In this document: positions 1 to 7,129 of the stretch, piece by piece
Layout: the number at the start of each line of letters is the position of its first letter
How positions within the stretch are numbered: position 1 is the stretch's first letter
Origin: Oscillospiraceae bacterium
GTDB lineage: Bacteria > Bacillota > Clostridia > Oscillospirales > UBA929
Assembly: GCA_031271325.1 (NCBI GenBank)
Contig: JAISVY010000182.1
Location: 1-16,288 of the forward strand
Direction: 5' to 3'
DNA: 16,288 bases
Translations under genes and position numbers: made by a program
The notes under the pieces: generated by a model
Seen by the model: only the letters and a program-made list of their open reading frames with translations
Database searches by the model: none
Told to the model about the DNA's origin: nothing

Positions 1-17
1 TCGCGGAGAAATTATAA
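1..17 (+). CDS. rsmH: 3' end of probable rsmH (16S rRNA m4C1402 methyltransferase), partial
   Basis: Only the last codons lie in the window. Reading from base 3 gives Ala-Glu-Lys-Leu followed by TAA at 15-17. RsmH (MraW) proteins commonly end in a Leu-Arg-Val-Ala-Glu-Lys-Ile/Leu/Val tail, and rsmH normally sits directly upstream of ftsL in Firmicutes dcw clusters, so both the short peptide and the position fit. Four residues are far too few for a firm call; synteny carries most of the weight. Confidence 0.45.
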
Positions 18-36
18 CGAAGTGTTGAAAATTGCG

Positions 37-57
37 TGTTCGCCTGAAAGGCGAACG
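37..57 (+). other. Hairpin between rsmH end and the repeat array
   Basis: GTTCGCC (38-44) and GGCGAAC (50-56) form a 7-bp perfect stem around the loop TGAAA, extended by a T-G pair at 37/57. It lies 20 bp after the presumed rsmH stop. No T-run follows, so it is not a canonical intrinsic terminator; it may stabilise a 3' end or be a processing site. Confidence 0.6.
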
Positions 58-62
58 AGCGC

Positions 63-490
63 CTTATGGCAATGTACAATTGACAGTTGACAATGGACAA
101 TCAGGACGCGTAGGGCGCGGCGACCCCGGCGCGCCGCCGGTTTCAACGTCCAGTGCAGGGCGCGGCATCCTTATGGCAATGTACAATTGACAGTTGACAA
201 TGGACAATCAGGACACGTAGGGCGCGACGACCCCGGCGCGCCGCCGGTTTCAACGTCCAGTGCAGGGCGCGGCATCCTCATGGCGATGTACAATTGACAG
301 TTGACAATGGACAATCAGGACGCGCAGGGCGCGACGACCCCGGCGCGCCGCCGGTTTCAACGTCCTGTGCAGGGCGCGGCATCCTCATGGCAATGTACAA
401 TTGACAGTTGACAATGGACAATCAGGACGCGTAGGGCGCGACGACCCCGGCGCGCCGCAAGTTTCAACGTCCTGTGCAGGGCGCGGTATC
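63..490. repeat. Four 107-bp direct tandem repeats
   Basis: The units are 63-169, 170-276, 277-383 and 384-490, all exactly 107 bp and differing by only a few substitutions with no indels. Each starts CTTATGGC or CTCATGGC. Each then carries four TTGACAA-like heptads in a row (TGTACAA, TTGACAG, TTGACAA, TGGACAA). A GC-rich half follows, with the 10-bp palindrome CGGCGCGCCG and a possible 6-bp stem GGCGCG/CGCGCC. A second GC block, TGCAGGGCGCGG, ends each unit. The period is not a multiple of three, so the array is unlikely to be coding. No -10 box stands 16-18 bp from any TTGACA. The array fills most of the 500-bp gap before ftsL; I see no gene in it. Function unknown. Confidence 0.97.
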
Positions 491-534
491 CTTGACGCGC
501 CGCGAACATCTTATTTTTGAGAGAAGGCTAGCCA

Positions 535-1059
535 ATGGAAGCTCACGCCATACCCGCCCCGTATGCGCGTCCGGTACGAAAACCGGCGGCGCCGCCCCAA
601 GCGAAACGCCGCTCCCATGCGCTTCCCCGTTCCCGTTCTGCGGAGCGTGAGCGTACCGCGGCGGGAACCCGCGCGGAGGGACAGAGCGCCATGAAGCTCA
701 GCTTCCGCACGGCCTCTCTGTTTATCGCGGTGATTGCGATTCTGTTGGTGATTGTATATAGCTATATGCAGGTCAGTCAGCTCAGCAAAGAACACTCTGT
801 AAACTCGTTGGCTTTACAAGCGTTAATCAAAGAGGAAAAAATGTTAAGCCGCCAAGCGGAAGCGGGCGTGAGTCTTGCCGACGTGGAAGCATACGCCCTC
901 AGCGAACTGGGGATGGTCAAACCCTCCGCCGACCAGATTGTGTATATCAGTATGGCCGGGGAAGACAAGGCCGAAGTAATTCCGGTCAAGGGCTTTTGGG
1001 GCAGTGTCAAGCAGCTGTTCTCGACCGCCGTGATGAAGACGAAGGAGTTTTTTGATTAG
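535..1059 (+). CDS. ftsL: FtsL-like septum-formation protein
   Basis: This is a bitopic division protein of 174 residues. A 55-residue cytoplasmic N-terminus rich in Arg, Pro and Ala is followed by one membrane span at about residues 60-78. An extracytoplasmic coiled-coil segment comes next, then a tail containing the FtsL-type pattern A-x-x-E-L-G-M-x-x-P-x-x-x-x-x-V-Y-I. FtsL joins DivIB/FtsQ and DivIC/FtsB to activate the FtsW-PBP septal synthase, and the position just before the class B PBP gene is the standard ftsL position. The GAGAAGG at 521-527 is 7 nt from the ATG at 535. A second in-frame ATG at 691, with GGAGGG at 675-680, would give a shorter protein of about 122 residues, closer to the usual FtsL length; the true start is open. 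The family is fast-evolving, so the call rests on topology, motif and position. Confidence 0.8.
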   Translation: MEAHAIPAPYARPVRKPAAPPQAKRRSHALPRSRSAERERTAAGTRAEGQSAMKLSFRTASLFIAVIAILLVIVYSYMQVSQLSKEHSVNSLALQALIKEEKMLSRQAEAGVSLADVEAYALSELGMVKPSADQIVYISMAGEDKAEVIPVKGFWGSVKQLFSTAVMKTKEFFD

Positions 1060-1105
1060 GACTGTGTGGACTGGCATATATTGTTTTTGAGGGAGGCTTG
1101 GGCAG

Positions 1106-3361
1106 ATGGATAAAAAGGTGCCGTTCCGATACCGGTATAACCGGATGATTCTGACGAGGGTGCTGATTCTAACCGGCATCTTCGGCTTTATCATGTTTGC
1201 CCCGCTCGTGATGAAACTGTACAGCATCTCCATAGACTCCCATTCCGATCTGGAACAGCAGATGCTGGATCAGCTGACGCGGTCGTATACCATCACGCCG
1301 GGGCGCGGTACGATTTATGACCGCAACGGCGCGGTGCTCGCGATGTCGGCCAGCGTGGAGACGGTGTGCATCGCCCCCGAAAACATCAAACCGGAACACG
1401 AGGCGCTGATCGCGGACGGTTTGGTAACGCTGCTCGGCGTGAAGCGAGAAGACGTTGTTGAGAAGATGGCGAAGAAAAACCGCGCGAACGAGAAGATCAA
1501 AGAGAATGTGGAAAAAGAAGAAGCCGACAGGGTGCGCGAATTTATCAACAAAAACAAGCTGTCCGGGATGGTGTTTTTGGAGCCGGCCAGCAAACGGTAT
1601 TACCCGAACGGTTCGCTGGCTTCCAACATTCTGGGATTCGTCGGGTCTGAAAGCTCCGGGCTGATGGGCTTGGAGGCGGTATACAACAAGAGGCTGAGCG
1701 GCACGCCGGGGCAGACGGTCGCGGCGCGGACAGGGCAGAACGTGCCGCTGCCCGACCAGTATGAGATGTATTACGACGCGCAGGAAGGGCAGAATCTGTA
1801 CCTGACGATTGACGAAACAATCCAGCATTTTGTCGAGAAGCACCTGGAAACGGCGGTGATTGAGAACCAAGTCGCGAACCGCGGCAGCGTGATCGTGATG
1901 AATCCGAACACCGGCGCGATTTTGGCGATGGCGACAAAAGGGGACTTCGACCTCAACGAACCGCGCGTGATCGCGGACGAGGAGATACGCAACGCGCTGG
2001 GGCTTCTGCCGGATGAGGAATACGCGCAGGCGCTGTCCGACGCGCAGCAGTCGCAATGGCGCAACAAGGCAATCAACGACACCTACGAACCGGGGTCGGT
2101 GTTCAAAGTTTTCACCGCCGCGATGGCGCTGGAGGAGAATTCGTTCGACCCCGATACCAAACGTTTTGTCTGCGACGGCGCGGTGCACGTGGGCGGTTTT
2201 CGTATCGGCTGCCATAAGGCGGGCGGGCACGGCAGCCAAACTTTCCTGGAATCGCTGCTGCATTCCTGCAACCCCGCGTTTATCGCAATCGGCAACGCCG
2301 TGGGTCCGGAGAACTTTTATAAATACATGCAGGCGTTCGGGTTTATGGACGCTACCGGCATTGACCTTCAGGGCGAGGCGAAGGGGATCGTGCTGCCCTA
2401 TTCGGATTATTCGGCACAGGCGTCGGCGCAGGCGGTTTACTCCTTCGGGCAGACATTCAAGGTAACGCCTTTACAGATGATCACGGCGCTCTCGTCGCTC
2501 GCCAACGGCGGCTACCTGATGAAACCCCATATGCTGGCGGAGGTGACCGACAGCGAGGGGCGTACCATTGAAAAAACCGAGCCGACCGTCGTGCGGCAGG
2601 TCATCTCCGCCGAAACCAGCGCCACGATGCGCGAGTATATGGAGCAATGCGTGATTCAAGGCACCGGTTCCAACGCGTATGTCAAAGGATACCGCGTGGC
2701 CGGGAAGACGGGGACTTCGCAAAAGCGCGATATTCCCGGAGCCAACGAAAAAGGGTTGTATGTCGTGTCGTTCGGCGGATACGCGCCGGCTGACAATCCG
2801 CAGATCGCCGTGCTGGTGATGCTCGACGAGCCGGGGCTGGAACGCGGGCAGCGGATGGGCGGCTATATGGCGGCTCCGGTCGCGGGCAAGATCATCGCCG
2901 ACGTACTGCCGTATCTGGGTGTCGCTCCGCAATATACCGAGGACGAGGCAATGACGGTGGATGTAACGGTGCCGTTTGTGAGAAATATGCCGGTTGGGGA
3001 TGCGAAGAAAACCGCCGAACAGGCGGGGCTGAAGGTTCGCGTGGTCGGCGAGGGCGCGGCGGTGACCGATCAGCTTCCGGCGGCGGGTGTTCTCGTGCCG
3101 GCCAATACCGAGATGATTTTGTATACCGGAGGGGCGAAGCCGGAGGATACGGTGATCGTACCCAGCGTCATCGGGCAAACGCCGGAGAGAGCCAACGCCA
3201 TTCTGACCAACGCGGGCGTATTCATGCGTCCGATCGGCGCGCAGGCGTCGGCGGGTACGGCGGCTCTTACCGCCGCGTGGCAGGAATACGAAGGCGAAGA
3301 AGTGCCGTACGGCACCGTGATACAGGTGGAGTTCCGTAAAACAGACGTCCGGGACGGATAG
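1106..3361 (+). CDS. spoVD: Class B penicillin-binding protein with two PASTA domains (SpoVD/PBP2B type)
   Basis: This is a 751-residue peptidoglycan transpeptidase anchored by one N-terminal membrane span (about residues 16-38) and acting outside the membrane. The PBP dimer domain begins with the signature GRGTIYDRNG near residue 66. The transpeptidase domain has all three active-site motifs: S331-V-F-K334 with the catalytic serine, S387-C-N389 and K534-T-G-T537. Two PASTA domains close the protein, at about 616-677 and 682-747. It cross-links stem peptides and should partner the SEDS polymerase encoded at 5925. AGGGAGG at 1090-1096 lies 9 nt before the ATG. B. subtilis SpoVD has a single PASTA domain, so two domains leave open whether this is the vegetative PBP2B equivalent, the spore-cortex enzyme, or both; dcw clusters of Clostridia often carry just one such gene. 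Confidence 0.93.
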   Translation: MDKKVPFRYRYNRMILTRVLILTGIFGFIMFAPLVMKLYSISIDSHSDLEQQMLDQLTRSYTITPGRGTIYDRNGAVLAMSASVETVCIAPENIKPEHEALIADGLVTLLGVKREDVVEKMAKKNRANEKIKENVEKEEADRVREFINKNKLSGMVFLEPASKRYYPNGSLASNILGFVGSESSGLMGLEAVYNKRLSGTPGQTVAARTGQNVPLPDQYEMYYDAQEGQNLYLTIDETIQHFVEKHLETAVIENQVANRGSVIVMNPNTGAILAMATKGDFDLNEPRVIADEEIRNALGLLPDEEYAQALSDAQQSQWRNKAINDTYEPGSVFKVFTAAMALEENSFDPDTKRFVCDGAVHVGGFRIGCHKAGGHGSQTFLESLLHSCNPAFIAIGNAVGPENFYKYMQAFGFMDATGIDLQGEAKGIVLPYSDYSAQASAQAVYSFGQTFKVTPLQMITALSSLANGGYLMKPHMLAEVTDSEGRTIEKTEPTVVRQVISAETSATMREYMEQCVIQGTGSNAYVKGYRVAGKTGTSQKRDIPGANEKGLYVVSFGGYAPADNPQIAVLVMLDEPGLERGQRMGGYMAAPVAGKIIADVLPYLGVAPQYTEDEAMTVDVTVPFVRNMPVGDAKKTAEQAGLKVRVVGEGAAVTDQLPAAGVLVPANTEMILYTGGAKPEDTVIVPSVIGQTPERANAILTNAGVFMRPIGAQASAGTAALTAAWQEYEGEEVPYGTVIQVEFRKTDVRDG

Positions 3362-3413
3362 TTGACAAACTGAACGGGCAATCCCGCGTACTGATAACCG
3401 GGCAGGTGTTCTT

Positions 3414-4850
3414 ATGACGTTATTCACTTTATTAAAAGCTCTGGATACACTGCAAACCAACGCGCCGTCGTTGGACAGCGAAGTGGGCGGCGTACACAAC
3501 GACACCCGGCGAATGAAGGCGGGCGACCTGTTTGTCGCCATTGCCGGAAACGATACCGACGGGCACTGTTATATCCAAGACGCTATCCAAAAGGGCGCGT
3601 CCATGATTGTCTCCGAGAGTCCGCTGGATCCTTCCGTACCGCATGTCGTCGTGCCGAACGGCCGCGCCGCGCTGGCGCAGCTCGCTGCCTGTATGGCCGG
3701 ATATCCGGCAAAGAAGTTAAAAATTATTGGCGTGACCGGCACCAAGGGAAAAACTTCGGTTACGCATATCATCAAAGGACTGCTTGAACGTGTAAGCGGG
3801 GAAAAGGCCGGCTTGATCGGCACGGCCGGTAATTTTGCCGGGGCGGAGGAGCTTCTTCTTCCGCGCACCGCGCCGACCACACCGGATGCCGTCACGCTGC
3901 ATGGCCTGTTTTCAGAGATGGCAGCAAGAGGATGCGCGTATTGCGTGATGGAGGTGTCGAGCATCGCGCTGGACCAGCACCGGGTTGAGGGTGTGCGGTT
4001 CGCGGCGGGAGCGTTTTTGAACCTCCAGCATGACCACTTGGATTACCATGACGGCATGGAGAGTTACTTTGCCGCCAAAAGCCGCTTGTTTTCGCAGTGC
4101 GACAGGTGTATCGTGAACATAGACGACCCTTACGGGAAGCGTCTCGCGGACTCTCTGCCGGACGCGCTGACTTGTTCGGCCGGGGGAGCGGCGGACTTCA
4201 CGGCGCAGGATATAGAATTGCTGCCGGGCGGCGTTTCGTTCACGGCAACGTCTTCGGGAGAAGCGTTCCAAACGTCTTGGAACACGCCGGGGCTGTTCTC
4301 GGCGCGCAACGCGCTGACCGCGCTGGCTTGCGCCCGCGCGCTGGGGTATCCCCTCGGCGAACTGTGCCGCGTCCTGCCGGACGTGCCGCCGGTCATCGGC
4401 CGGATGGAAACCGTACCCGCGAAACGCGGCGTGACCGTTGTCATTGACTATGCGCATACGCCGGAGTCTATTACATCCGCGCTGACGGCGGCGCGGGGCT
4501 TTACGGCGGGGAAACTGACTGCCGTTTTCGGCTGCGGCGGCGACCGCGACAAGACCAAACGCCCGCTGATGGGCGCGGCTGCGCAAAAAGCCGCCGACCG
4601 GTGCATCGTCACGTCCGACAATCCGCGTACGGAAGACCCCGGCGGTATCATCCGCGATATTCTCGCGGGGATGGAGCCGGGCGTTCGCGCCATAACGGAC
4701 AGGCGGGAAGCCATCCGCGTAGCGCTGGCGGAGGCGGGGGAAGGCGATACGGTGATGCTGCTGGGCAAAGGGCAGGAGACGTACCAAGAGATCAACGGGG
4801 TGAAACACCCCATGGACGAGAGGGAAATAGTTCGGGAGCTGATGCTATGA
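3414..4850 (+). CDS. murE: UDP-MurNAc-L-Ala-D-Glu:meso-diaminopimelate ligase
   Basis: This cytoplasmic ATP-dependent amide ligase adds the third residue to the peptidoglycan stem peptide. At 478 residues it is of normal MurE length. The Mur-ligase P-loop GVTGTKGKTS is at residues 106-115. The central domain shows the conserved VMEVSS...LNLQHDHLDYH region, and the C-terminal domain contains D402-N-P-R405. DNPR is the known signature of enzymes that accept meso-diaminopimelate rather than lysine, so the wall is predicted to be of the DAP type. The SD is weak (GCAGG near 3402), and the gene starts 52 bp after spoVD. Its stop overlaps the mraY start in ATGA at 4847-4850, which suggests translational coupling. 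The usual downstream murF is absent. Confidence 0.96.
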   Translation: MTLFTLLKALDTLQTNAPSLDSEVGGVHNDTRRMKAGDLFVAIAGNDTDGHCYIQDAIQKGASMIVSESPLDPSVPHVVVPNGRAALAQLAACMAGYPAKKLKIIGVTGTKGKTSVTHIIKGLLERVSGEKAGLIGTAGNFAGAEELLLPRTAPTTPDAVTLHGLFSEMAARGCAYCVMEVSSIALDQHRVEGVRFAAGAFLNLQHDHLDYHDGMESYFAAKSRLFSQCDRCIVNIDDPYGKRLADSLPDALTCSAGGAADFTAQDIELLPGGVSFTATSSGEAFQTSWNTPGLFSARNALTALACARALGYPLGELCRVLPDVPPVIGRMETVPAKRGVTVVIDYAHTPESITSALTAARGFTAGKLTAVFGCGGDRDKTKRPLMGAAAQKAADRCIVTSDNPRTEDPGGIIRDILAGMEPGVRAITDRREAIRVALAEAGEGDTVMLLGKGQETYQEINGVKHPMDEREIVRELML

Positions 4851-5815
4851 CGAATATGATCCTTGCGGCGGTCGTCGGGTTTTGCGGCGCGTTGGTTTTC
4901 GGGCGGCTGCTGCTGCCGGTGCTGCGACGCTTGAAACTCGGGCAGAAGATTCTGGAGGTCGGTCCCAATTGGCATAAATCAAAAGAGGGAACGCCCACGA
5001 TGGGCGGGTTTTTCTTCATGCTTGCGATCACCGCCGCGATGGTCGGCATCGGCTGGACGCAGATGCGGGACGGACACTACACCCATCTTCTGATTCTGGG
5101 CTTCGCTTGGATATACGGCGTCATCGGTTTTATCGACGACCTCGCGAAGGTACGCAAGAAACGCAATCAGGGGCTGACCGCTCCGCAAAAACTGCTGCTG
5201 CAGCTTTCCGCCGCCGCCGCGTTTCTTTCGCTGATGCGCTATACCGGCGCGCTGTCGGAGACGGTGACGATTCCCTTTACAGAGATTGCGTTTACCGTAC
5301 CGTGGCCGGTCTACATAACGCTCGGGATCCTGTTCATCACCGGCATGGTCAACGCGGTGAATTTCACCGACGGGTTGGACGGGCTGCTGTCCGGAGTGAC
5401 GCTGCCGGTTGCCGTGCTGTTCGGGCTGATGGCGCTTCGGGCGGATAACGCGGGCGCGTCGGTGTTTGCGGGCGCGATGACCGGGGGGCTTTTGGGTTTC
5501 CTGTGGTTTAACTTCCACCCGGCGAAGGTGTTTATGGGCGACACGGGGTCGCTGTTTATCGGAGGCGCGTTGTGCGGACTGGCGTTCGCGCTGAACGACC
5601 CGCTGATACTGCTGGTGATCGGGCTTGTCTATCTGGTCGAGCTGCTCTCGGTGGTGCTGCAGGTGACCTATTTCAAACTGACCGGCGGCAAACGCATCTT
5701 CAAAATGTCGCCGATTCATCACCATTTTGAGATGTACGGCTGGAAAGAAAAGAAGATTTTCGCCGTGTTTTCGCTGGTCAGCGTTTTGCTTTGTGTTGCC
5801 GGATGGTTTGCGTAG
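4847..5815 (+). CDS. mraY: Phospho-MurNAc-pentapeptide translocase
   Basis: This integral membrane enzyme transfers phospho-MurNAc-pentapeptide from UDP to undecaprenyl phosphate, giving lipid I. The 322-residue protein has about ten hydrophobic spans. Family motifs are intact: D97-D98 followed by the basic KVRKKRNQGL loop, N169-A-V-N-F-T-D175-G-L-D178-G, the third essential aspartate D232 in FMGDTGSL, and the histidine loop PIHHHFE with H291-H293. The ATG at 4847 overlaps the murE stop by four bases and is followed directly by a hydrophobic stretch, as expected for MraY. The reading frame stays open well upstream inside murE, but those residues do not resemble MraY. In most Clostridia murF precedes and murD follows this gene; neither does here. 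Confidence 0.97.
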   Translation: MTNMILAAVVGFCGALVFGRLLLPVLRRLKLGQKILEVGPNWHKSKEGTPTMGGFFFMLAITAAMVGIGWTQMRDGHYTHLLILGFAWIYGVIGFIDDLAKVRKKRNQGLTAPQKLLLQLSAAAAFLSLMRYTGALSETVTIPFTEIAFTVPWPVYITLGILFITGMVNAVNFTDGLDGLLSGVTLPVAVLFGLMALRADNAGASVFAGAMTGGLLGFLWFNFHPAKVFMGDTGSLFIGGALCGLAFALNDPLILLVIGLVYLVELLSVVLQVTYFKLTGGKRIFKMSPIHHHFEMYGWKEKKIFAVFSLVSVLLCVAGWFA

Positions 5816-5873
5816 GAGCGGGGTTGTTGTCCTGCCCGCGGGCAAGCGGGGACGGTCGCCCCTGAGGAGATAC

Positions 5874-5918
5874 GTGACAGCGGCGTTGTTTGGAAATCCT
5901 ACAGAGACGGGAGCGTGA
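5874..5918 (+). CDS. Possible 14-codon leader peptide ahead of ftsW/spoVE
   Basis: A GTG at 5874 is preceded by GAGGAG at 5864-5869 and opens a reading frame of 14 codons that ends in TGA at 5916-5918, six bases before the ftsW ATG. The spacing would let terminating ribosomes reinitiate at ftsW, whose own SD (GGGAG, 5909-5913) lies within this short frame. The peptide (MTAALFGNPTETGA if started by GTG) resembles nothing I know. It may be chance; the good SD and the tight end-to-start spacing are the only support. Confidence 0.25.
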   Translation: MTAALFGNPTETGA

Positions 5919-5924
5919 ACGAAT

Positions 5925-7109
5925 ATGGACGAACAAAATTTGCCGGAGGCGGCTGAACAGGGTGCGCGGCTGGAGCAGGTCAAGCGGGAGATGACCAAAC
6001 CGCCGACAGGTCCCATGGACCTGCCGTTTGCGCTGCTGGTCATCCTGCTCAACGGCATCGGGCTGGTGATGATGTTCTCGGCCAGCTATGCGCTGGGGGA
6101 GGAGGTAGGTCCCGCTTACTATGTGACGCGGCAGGGGATCTACTTATTGCTGGGGATTGCCGTGATGATGCTTGTATCGCGTTTTAATTACGCGTATTTC
6201 AGCGTTTTTTCGGTTCCGGGGATTGTCATATCGGTGCTTTTGCTGATTTTGGTGCTGTTTGTCGGTTCAAACGAAAAAGGCGCCGTACGATGGATTAACC
6301 TTGGGCTGTTCAACGTCCAACCGTCCGAAATCGCGAAGATCGCGGTAATCGTAATGTTCGCGACGATGATTTCCGCGCGCCCCGACCGGTTTGAAAACAA
6401 AAGGTTACTGCCGACGGTGCGCTCGGTCGCCCCGTTTCTCGGGATCTTGGTGGTTATCACGGGGCTGATTGCGCTGGAACCGCACTTTTCCGCCATGATT
6501 TTGATCTTGGCTGTCGGCGGCGTGATGCTTTTCATGGGCGGGCTTGCGTACCGGTGGATTATAGCCGTCGGCGGCTTGGGTGCCGCGGGAATGTTTGTGC
6601 TGATCAACTTTACCGAATACGCGAGCGCGCGAATCGCCATCTGGCAAGACCCGTGGTCGGACTTGCGCGGCGACGGATGGCAGACGGTGCAGTCGCTGTA
6701 CGCCATCGCGTCGGGCGGCTGGCTGGGGCACGGGCTGGGACAGAGCCGCCAAAAGTTTTTTTACCTGCCGGAGCCGCACAACGATTTTATTTTCTCGGTC
6801 GTCTGTGAGGAATTGGGGTTGTTCGGCGCGTTTTTGGTGCTCTTCCTGTTTATGCTGCTGATCGTGCGGGGGTTCTGGATCGCTCTGCATGCGCGTGACC
6901 GTTTCGGTACGCTGCTGGTTTCGGGCGTGACGACACTGCTGGCGATTCAGGTGTTTCTGAATGTCGCCGTGGTTACCAACCTGATCCCGGTGACCGGTAT
7001 CTCGATGCCGTTTTTCTCATACGGAGGCACTTCGCTGGTGATTCAAATGGCGGAAATGGGCATCATCTTGGCGGTGAGCCGCCAAATCCCCGCATACAGT
7101 CCGGCGTAG
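5925..7109 (+). CDS. ftsW: SEDS-family peptidoglycan polymerase (FtsW/SpoVE)
   Basis: This is a polytopic glycosyltransferase that polymerises lipid II into glycan strands, working with the class B PBP encoded at 1106. It has 394 residues: about 30 charged N-terminal residues, then around ten membrane spans. The family hallmark LPEPHNDFIFSVVCEELG is present, with D287 at the position of the catalytic aspartate known from RodA and FtsW. Other conserved parts are the AVRWINLGLFNVQPSEIAKI segment and the final GISMPFFSYGGTSL loop. The start is the ATG at 5925, with GGGAG at 5909-5913. SpoVE and FtsW cannot be separated by sequence alone. Placement between mraY and murG matches both B. subtilis spoVE and clostridial ftsW; murD, usually just upstream, is missing. 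Confidence 0.93.
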   Translation: MDEQNLPEAAEQGARLEQVKREMTKPPTGPMDLPFALLVILLNGIGLVMMFSASYALGEEVGPAYYVTRQGIYLLLGIAVMMLVSRFNYAYFSVFSVPGIVISVLLLILVLFVGSNEKGAVRWINLGLFNVQPSEIAKIAVIVMFATMISARPDRFENKRLLPTVRSVAPFLGILVVITGLIALEPHFSAMILILAVGGVMLFMGGLAYRWIIAVGGLGAAGMFVLINFTEYASARIAIWQDPWSDLRGDGWQTVQSLYAIASGGWLGHGLGQSRQKFFYLPEPHNDFIFSVVCEELGLFGAFLVLFLFMLLIVRGFWIALHARDRFGTLLVSGVTTLLAIQVFLNVAVVTNLIPVTGISMPFFSYGGTSLVIQMAEMGIILAVSRQIPAYSPA

Positions 7110-7129
7110 AGGAAGAACGGAGGCGCGGT

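Noticed and set aside
63..490. CRISPR array or protein-coding repeat
   Set aside because: Units are contiguous with no unique spacers, and the 107-bp period shifts frame each time; no long frame spans the array.
63..490. Promoter in each unit from the TTGACA hexamers
   Set aside because: Sequence 16-18 bp after each TTGACA is GC-rich and gives nothing like TATAAT.
1052..1082. Promoter for spoVD from TTGATT and TATATT
   Set aside because: The -35 is poor and the spacer is 19 bp; not convincing against background, though this short gap is AT-rich.
1169..2263. Long minus-strand frame opposite spoVD, and similar antisense frames opposite murE, mraY, murA and others
   Set aside because: These are shadows produced by GC-rich codon use in clearly recognisable + strand genes; their translations are Arg/His-rich and resemble no family.
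3362..3396. Promoter for murE from TTGACA at 3362
   Set aside because: No acceptable -10 at 16-18 bp; the nearest candidates are too far downstream.
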